From contig MU119276.1 in NCBI GenBank assembly GCA_014904845.1, positions 161,512 to 225,511 on the forward strand: a stretch of DNA of 64,000 bases, written 5' to 3'. Below the pieces are notes generated by a model. The model made no database searches. It was not told the DNA's origin and saw only the letters and a program-made list of their open reading frames with translations. This DNA is from Acephala macrosclerotiorum (Eukaryota; Ascomycota; Leotiomycetes; Helotiales; Mollisiaceae). Position numbers and translations under genes: made by a program. Positions 57,048 to 64,000 of this stretch are shown here, in pieces; within the stretch, counting starts at the first letter, position 1, and every line of letters starts with the position of its first letter.

Positions 57048-60000
57048 TCAATATGACCCTAACCGAGGTGTAAAGCTTGGCATAGGCGCCATTCCGGGAG
57101 TCTTCAGGCTCGTGAGAACTGGAACTCCAGCTGTGAGCGTGAAGTTCGCAAGTTTCGCCCCGCTTTCCTGCTGTGCCCATATCTCGACCGAAATCCAATT
57201 CATCCCATGGTAATTCAAAATTCCTATATATTATATTAGCAGAAAAACTACAAACACAACGTCAAAAGGCGAACAAACCTTGAGGCACAGGGAAATTAGT
57301 CTGCGGACCAATGTGATTGATATACCGCCCATACTGATACCCATTGACCCAAATCCAAGCCCTAAACACATCCAGAGTCCCATTTGTGGCCAACGGCTCA
57401 ATATCAAACGAGAGAGGAATATCATAACCATATGGCAAATCGAGCTCAAACCCAGCAGTCCAAAATCCAGCCCCAGCTTCACCGATCCCAATAGTTGGAG
57501 CAGAGACTTCCCAGTCCTCACTTGGGGGGAAAGGCTGCGTGAAGCCCTGCCGCTCTGCGAATAATCCGCCTTCGTTCATTGGCCCTCGATCTTTGTCTGG
57601 GTACTGCTCGCCCCCAAAATTACCAGTGAGTTTCCAGGTTATAGCGTCTTTATTACGGCCAGGGAATTCGTAGTCTAGAATACCACGTGGTTCTTTCATT
57701 TGATCCGCTCCTGGATCGGGATTCTCTTCAAAACCCATGTTTACGACAAGAATAGTGAACACGTAGCTTTTGCCAGGAGAGGTAGTGAAATTGTAGGTGT
57801 TGTTGAGTTGGGTGTAGGAAGGCGAATCGACAGTGGATCCAAGGTAAGTGCTGTTTAGCCAGACGGAGCTGCCGTATGCCATGCCGCCTTGAGTTGCAAG
57901 CCAGAGGGAGGTCTCATTGCCAGTCGCTGCGAAATGACCGCGGTAAATGAGTACCCCGCCGCTGTTGTAGCCGTAGTCACTCGCGAAGAGGCAGGTGGGA
58001 GTGAGGAGGGGACGCCGCGTGTTATTGGTAGTTGTGTGATCAGCGGGTGTCCAAAAAGAGTCGTCGTAATCTGGTTGGAGTTCTGGGAGATTGTCGATGG
58101 ATTTCCATCCGAGGGTGTCAAGATCTGGGATTTCAATCCTGGGAGTCTCGTATTCTAGAATTGTGGACCACTCATTTGTGACTGGATTCGAGGAGTATGC
58201 GAGTTCTGCGCCATTGAAAAAAAGGCTTTGTGCGGACTCCGGAGCTCCAATAATGTTCAGTGGCACAGTAGAATTGAGATCTCCCTCGATATATAGGCAA
58301 CCTCGATCGACGACCGCATTTCTGATAAGATAGCCGGCGTCGATGATGACAGAAGTGGTATTTCCAACATTTGCACTATAATTTCCCCACAACCCAGGGC
58401 TCTCAAAATCCATGACCCAAAGATTGTATGCAGAATTTCGATCGAGGATATAAACAAATATATCGCCAACTTGAATGACACGTCGCGTTGTAGAAGTTTC
58501 CCAATTGAGGATCAAACTACCATGGCCAGACGCAGTGCTGATTTTGGGACCTTCCAACTGATTACTTGTCAAATGCGTAGAGATTGCGATCTCATGAGTC
58601 TCTCTGGGACCACCATAGACAATAAGCACCGTCATAGACTCATATTCCTTCCAGGTGAAAATTTCTGCGGTAGAATATATCAAATTGTGAGAGCCAAATT
58701 GGTAGTTGGTCACGTGCCATTTTGAATCTCGCCCACTCAAAGTTAGATTTCCCCCTAATTGGGGCACAGTGAAGTATCCTTTAGTGGTATTGGCTATAAA
58801 TTTGTAAGCCAGGGAAGATGTTTCCGAGTAGTTCGAGTGCCGTATGATGTGCAAGTTGGTGGACGTTCCATTTCCGATTAGTGGGGTAACAGCGACTGCT
58901 GCATTGTTGGTGTAGAGTTCCGTCGTGAGATTATGGACACTGGAATTGGAATACGCCGGGGTGACGCGCAAGAAGTTGGCTTCTAGTTTTAGCTCGGAGT
59001 ACTTCTCTCTGGTCAAGGTCCTATCCTCAGCGATTGCTGAAGCATAGTCATAAGAACTGTAGGCTTGTGACCATGCCATGTTGCCCCAGCTAGTACCTCC
59101 CTAGAGTTAAGGGTCAGTTACATAGTTGATAAAGCAAGAATGATCCCTACAAAAGCCATGTAAACGTTGATGAGGCCAGGGGCTGAAGCAAAGTTGTTCT
59201 TCATGAACACTCTTTCGAACTCTTCGTTGTACATCTGAATACATTTCTTATAGCCAGTACCCTATTTCAAATTAGAGTGTCATGAGGCTGGTTCAAAGTG
59301 GGAAACTCACACCCCACTGATCAAAAGTTCCTCCTTGAAATTCAGTGATAGCCTCGAATCTTGAGGGACTCAATATCTGTTGCCGTTCGTATCCAATGGT
59401 GTATAGGTCTCCATCTGGCCAGACAGTTGGATTGGAACAGTTGAAACCTAGTGGGTAAGAATCATGTCCCCAGATGTCGACATCACCCTTTGAAGAGTTG
59501 TCGATCCTCCATTCGGGAGCAAAGATCCCGCCCTTCGGCGGAGCACTTGAGTCATTGTCAATGAAGGGCAAGACAATACCAGCAGCTCGGTACATGTCAA
59601 GAAGGCCTTGCATATAATCGGCGTCGCAGTCGTTATAAGGTCTGTCATATGAGGTATAGTTGTTGCAAGTACCAGCATTCAAATTTGCATTATAGTACTC
59701 ATTTTCAGGCTGGAAGAGGATCACCGGCCCTCCATTCGTGATTTGAGCTTTGGCAATGGTCTCACCAACGGTCTTGATATAGAGTGCCGTGGCTTCAACA
59801 TAGGTTGTAGCTTTTGTTCGAAGAAGACCTGGAACTCGTTGTAGCCATCCTGGGTATCTGGAAGACATGGTCAGAATAGTTTCTGATGTGAATGGTATTT
59901 TCGTTGGCTCACCCTCCTCCAGAAGCTTCGGCATTGATGTATGGACCTGGCCGTGCAATCAAATATAGACCAGCGGTGGTTGCTGCCTCAAAGAACGGTT

Positions 60001-60367
60001 CCAGGGCAAAGATCCCATCGGCTCGGCAAACCCCAGGCTCTCCTTCAATGAGTGCCCAGTCCACGTAGAATGAGATAGTGTTGTATCCCATTGCTTTGAT
60101 TTTCTGGAAGATATCAAGCCATAGATCTGGGACTGGAAGTCGGAAGGGATGGAACTCCCCACCAAAAATGAAGATCCTCTGTCCATGAACAAGCAATGAG
60201 TGTTCATCGTAAGTCACCTAAAACATGTGAGTTTCGTGCAATGAGGCCCTTGTTTGTCCACTGACTATATCCTGAAGAAGCACCGATTCCCTTCTGATTT
60301 TCCAATTCTGCAATCCGAAACATGTTTGCACAAGTGCAAGAAGCACCAACCCCCGCGATAGCCACAT
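57048..60367 (-). CDS. Secreted GH35 beta-galactosidase
   Basis: Six exons (60367-60266, 60217-59913, 59857-59311, 59261-59151, 59100-57279, 57223-57048) encode 1020 residues, the usual length of fungal five-domain GH35 enzymes. The signal peptide is [18 protein letters not shown]. The TIM-barrel starts [18 protein letters not shown] and has [30 protein letters not shown], the acid/base Glu in FQPENEYYN and the nucleophile Glu in [15 protein letters not shown]-terminal beta-domains run to [11 protein letters not shown]. Many N-glycosylation sites fit secretion. It releases terminal beta-galactose from plant polysaccharides. No lesion was seen. The ATG at 60367 is chosen because it begins the signal peptide. 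Confidence 0.92.
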
Positions 60368-61299
60368 CTCGATGATAGCCAGGGCTGATTGCGGAAAACA
60401 CACTCTCTGGTATCGAGTGCCGGTGATCTAAATCAGGAGCGCTTGGTTTTCATCGTCGAAGATTGTTTCGTAACCAACTTTGCCTTTAACAGCGAAACAA
60501 CGCGTTTTCTTTTTCGTATCGCGGTTCTCTCTCCCGCACGACGCGCCGCGCGCGTTCCCGAGCATGGAGCGCCATAGATCTAGGAATCAAATGCCCAAGA
60601 ACTTTAGTCTTGGTCCCGACGGGTCAAATGGCGATGCTCATTTAGACGAGGTAACGTTGTAGGAGGGGAACGAAGGAGTAGGTAAAGATCGTAATGGGAG
60701 GCTGTGAGGATCGGCGAGGGGAAATCTGGTACCACTAAGGATAGTACAGGGTAGCGAGTGGCCGCCACGGACACTAGCTTTCTTTGAACTAAACACTCCG
60801 TCTTCGCCTCCACTTTGACGACGACCCGTTTCCATTCTAGCCTCTTTTTCTGTCTCTACTCCGGTGTTATCGGGCAATCGTCCGGTAATTGTGGCAATGA
60901 TAGATGGCGATGGACGGCAGTGTCAGGCTTGTGCATAGAGGCACACTGCCGCACGCGAGTCTTGCTTCATTCATCCTTAGGTTACCGAGTCCCAAAGTCA
61001 GGTGGCTGCAGGATTTGAATGGCTGCAGGCTGATGCAGTGTAACCATCATAACGAAGTCGACGAATCAGCACCGCCTCCAGGTCAAAGCTGGGCACTTTC
61101 ATATCGGTATCGGTATCGAACCCCGCACCCCGCACTTCGATGATTGCCACTCCACTGTGCTCTCCTTTCACTCTATGTCACGTTCCTTCTTTTCGTAAAA
61201 TTAGTTTCAAACAATTATAATAGCTCGCTTTCAAGTCACTTGCTTCCTCTTCAATCTTCGTCTTGGTAACTTGAGCATTGGAGTGAGCTCGGGTCGGGC
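60368..61299. other. Intergenic, no gene seen
   Basis: Upstream of the GH35 gene; presumably holds its promoter. Short open frames on both strands lack recognisable domains. Confidence 0.4.
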
Positions 61300-63085
61300 A
61301 TGGACCATGCCAGACGCAAAATGCGGCCAGCCTCAAGCTCATTGAGCAGTGACTCTTACCAGCTTGTCTCGTCACCTTTGCATGATGAGAACCGGTTGTC
61401 ATTGTGGATGCAGGGATCGACTCGACACCTATCCTCTGGTCCTTCCTACGAGTATGCTCGACGAAGCTGGACCACCTTCGAGGATAGTGGCCAAGAATCG
61501 AGTCACGAGACCCATGAAACGTCGATTACTCGTTCAAATCCACCTCTTCATGGAAAGCTTTGGCGGACAGGTTACCTTCGAAATGTTCCTTGGCTTGGAG
61601 TCGGAGGTTTATTGCTTGTCTCGTCCTCAACAATTGCGCCAGTGCGATCCTTTTGGGCGTCTCTAACGGTGACGCAGTCTCAAGCTGGCGAGTCGCTCCT
61701 TCTGTTGTCTTCGCCATCTTATTAGCAATATCAACTGCCTTTCTCATGCAAGCGGCCTTAATGTTTCGTGGTGGCGTAAAATGGTTGAAGGCGCGCCTCT
61801 GGATGAGACACAATGTTACTGGGACCATGGCACAGTATATGGGCCGCCATGACAGCGGGACGTCGGTTCAGCTTCTTGTCCATTGGAAAGTTACTCGTTG
61901 CCCTTGCTGCTGTCGCCGAAGGCCCCTTCATTCAGCAAGCATCCACCATATCAACCAGAGAAGTATCCAAAACACTGTCACTCCAGGCTGCGCTTGCGGT
62001 AGATCTTCCCCCAGGATGCACGGCCGATGTCACAGGGGAATTTAGGACGCCAACCACCCCTTCTCGGACGTCTTTAACAATTACACGAACAATGTTTCAA
62101 TCACCAATGGCTTTGACGGCTGCCCAGGAGTTTGCACAGGCAATGTATCGGGTATTGGCTTGGCTTTAAGGTCTCATGTGCTCCAGATACAAATACAACA
62201 CAGAATCTGGAAGACTACAGTGGTGACGTCACCAAACCGCAGTTTACTGCCAGCACTACTTGGCGGGCACAAACCCCAGATGGCGACGATGGCATTGCTG
62301 CGAATGGATCATATGAGTATCTTACCTTGTCAGCGGGCTGGGCCATCAATACCGTCACCCCACTCCTGTTCGTCAACCGAGTTTGCAGTCTTTGTTAGCT
62401 ATGGTTCAATACCCACTTAAATATGGTCAGATTGACTTTACCAAAAGACACAAATTCTGAAGTTTTCTATAACCTCCCAATCGCCAGCGCAGCTCCCGGT
62501 ATAAGTCTCACAGGGTCTACTACTCTCGGGGAATCCAGCCTCATTGGGAATGTAAACGATTTTAGTGAATCTCCTACGCAAGGGCCAGTTTATGCAAATG
62601 TGTCTATGATTGTCAACGGCGCTCTTGCCCTCTACGGCTTATATGGCCTAAACCCTTTTACCTGATCACATGCCATAAACCCTGATTAAGATATTATACA
62701 GTACTCGGGCTATGTATGCCGTGATCCTACACCCGACATCTTGGCTGCATATCACGAGATCATATCTCGACTTGATTTGAGCGCTGCAACGAACGCAACT
62801 CTCGTTAGTCCAATTATACTTGGCGGTAAAACTTATACAAGCATGAGAAGTGTCTCGTCTACTTACGTTTTCAATGAGAACTACTATGTCTCAAGGTATA
62901 GATGCCTTGGAGGTGCCATGGCTGTGATTGTTATTATTACAATCTTGGTTCGGAGCCTGTACGGCGTAATTTATTACTTGGCCAACAGCTCGATTGTTTA
63001 TCCGCCTATTGGCTGGCGCAACTGTGTATATTTTACCTCCCTCTGCATTTTCTTTCTTTTTTACTTTTATATTTCAAAAATATAA
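61300..63085 (+). pseudogene. Degraded multi-pass membrane protein of unknown family
   Basis: Pieces in different frames form one eroded protein. A hydrophilic N-terminus (MDHARRKMRPASSSLSSDSY) is followed by membrane segments (SSWRVAPSVVFAILLAISTAF), then FLSIGKLLVALAAVAEGPFIQQAST. Next come an extracellular-looking region rich in Asn and Thr, and a final membrane helix (AMAVIVIITILVRSLYGVIYY). Frame changes occur near 61640, 61820, 62070 and 62165, with stops at 62395 and 62663. The C-terminus ends in the AT-rich tract. The GPFIQQAST pattern recalls large fungal plasma-membrane proteins of unknown role; I cannot name the family. Confidence 0.5.
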
Positions 63086-64000
63086 AATGAATTTTCGTTC
63101 GTTTATTTGTTTTTCGATTTGAATTATTATAATTGTTTTTTGCGTATATTTAATAGTTTAAATAAATAAATTTATAAGCGAATAAAATCGGTTTAAAACT
63201 TTTTATATACAAACTAAAAAAAAGTAGTTCAAGTATTGATTTAAATTATTTACTTGGAATAATAATAGTTTTTAAAATTATAAAATTATTTATTTAAATT
63301 ATTAAATATAATATATATTATATTTTTAATAATAATTAAAAATTATTTTATTAAAAAAAAAAAATTATTTTAAAATTATATAATAAAACGTAATATTTAT
63401 AATACGTTTTTACGTTAAAGTTTTATTAAAAAACGTTAAAATGTATCGTTTTTAATATTTAATACTTTTATAATTTAAAATGTTTTATAAAGTTTTTCGT
63501 AAAATAATTATAAAAAAAAACGTTTTTATTCGCGTTAACGAAATTAATACGAATAAAAAATCTATATATTAAAAATATTATTTTAAAGTTTAAATCGTTA
63601 AAAGTAAAATACGACGCAAAATACAAAAAACGTTTTATTATAAATTATTACGAAAAACTTTTTATATTTACGTATTATATACGTAATTTTTATTTATATA
63701 TAATCGAGTTTTTTATTTATAAATTATTATTTTAATTTATATTTATATTATATATATTTATTTATATACGTAATATAAATATTTTTTTAATAACGAATTC
63801 GTTTTTATAAATTTTAATATAAAAAAGTTTTAATATTTTTTATTTTAAAATTAAATAAAAAATTTTTTTTTTATTATAAATTATAAAAATTATTAAAATA
63901 AATACTTTTTTTATAAAAAGTTATATTATATTTTTTATAATTATATATATTTATTTTTTTATATTTTAACGTTTTTTTATTTTTTAAAATTTTTATAAAA
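63086..64000. repeat. Extremely AT-rich tract, RIP-like, continuing past the window
   Basis: Almost all A and T, with frequent TTTATA, TTTAAA and AATAAT steps; remaining G and C mostly sit in ACG/CGT contexts. There is no coding capacity. This is the pattern of repeat DNA eroded by C-to-T mutation (repeat-induced point mutation) in filamentous ascomycetes. The left border at about 63085 is sharp and truncates the preceding membrane-protein remnant. Confidence 0.7.

Overview
The window is eukaryotic DNA from a filamentous ascomycete. Most genes carry short GT-AG introns of about 40-100 nt with CTAAC/CTGAC-like branch points. Gene families include NACHT/ankyrin NLRs, a HET domain, Zn2Cys6 regulators, Dur3 and fungal CAZymes. 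AT-rich tracts resemble RIP-affected DNA. A Leotiomycetes-like fungus is a guess from overall gene content only.

Layout. 1-2 kb: 3' part of a DUR3 urea transporter. 3.4-16 kb: a self/non-self and cell-death type island. It holds a 1742-residue NLR (C2H2 - HeLo-like - NACHT - ankyrin - C2H2, minus strand), a divergently transcribed DUF7580-subtilisin protease carrying a pogo/Fot1-like MITE, a convergent gasdermin-like gene (288 aa), and a BTB protein. This protease/gasdermin pairing resembles the HET-Q2/HET-Q1 cell-death system of Podospora. A second MITE lies at 16.6-17.0 kb.

18-32 kb: what looks like a decaying carbohydrate-use cluster. A Dal5-type transporter, a Zn2Cys6 regulator, a GH88 glucuronyl hydrolase and a GH28-like glycosidase all carry stops and frameshifts. 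A FAS1 protein and an alginate-lyase-like enzyme among them look intact. 33.3-37.2 kb: a second NLR (alpha/beta hydrolase-NACHT), next to a HET-domain relic at 38 kb.

39-50 kb: a conserved block with a Pro/Ser-rich protein of unknown function, STT3, ATP synthase subunit e and a dynein intermediate chain. 50.5-53.9 kb: three tandem paralogues of an unrecognised family, of which only one is clearly intact. 55-60.4 kb: secreted GH76 and GH35 glycosidases. 61.3-63.1 kb: a degraded multi-pass membrane protein gene that runs into an extremely AT-rich tract at the right edge.

Splice structures were worked out by eye. For the large NLR, STT3, subunit e, dynein chain, FAS1, GH76, GH35, the Pro/Ser-rich protein and one tandem paralogue the exon lengths sum to a multiple of three, which supports them. 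The protease gene, the second NLR and the pseudogenes have unresolved boundaries.
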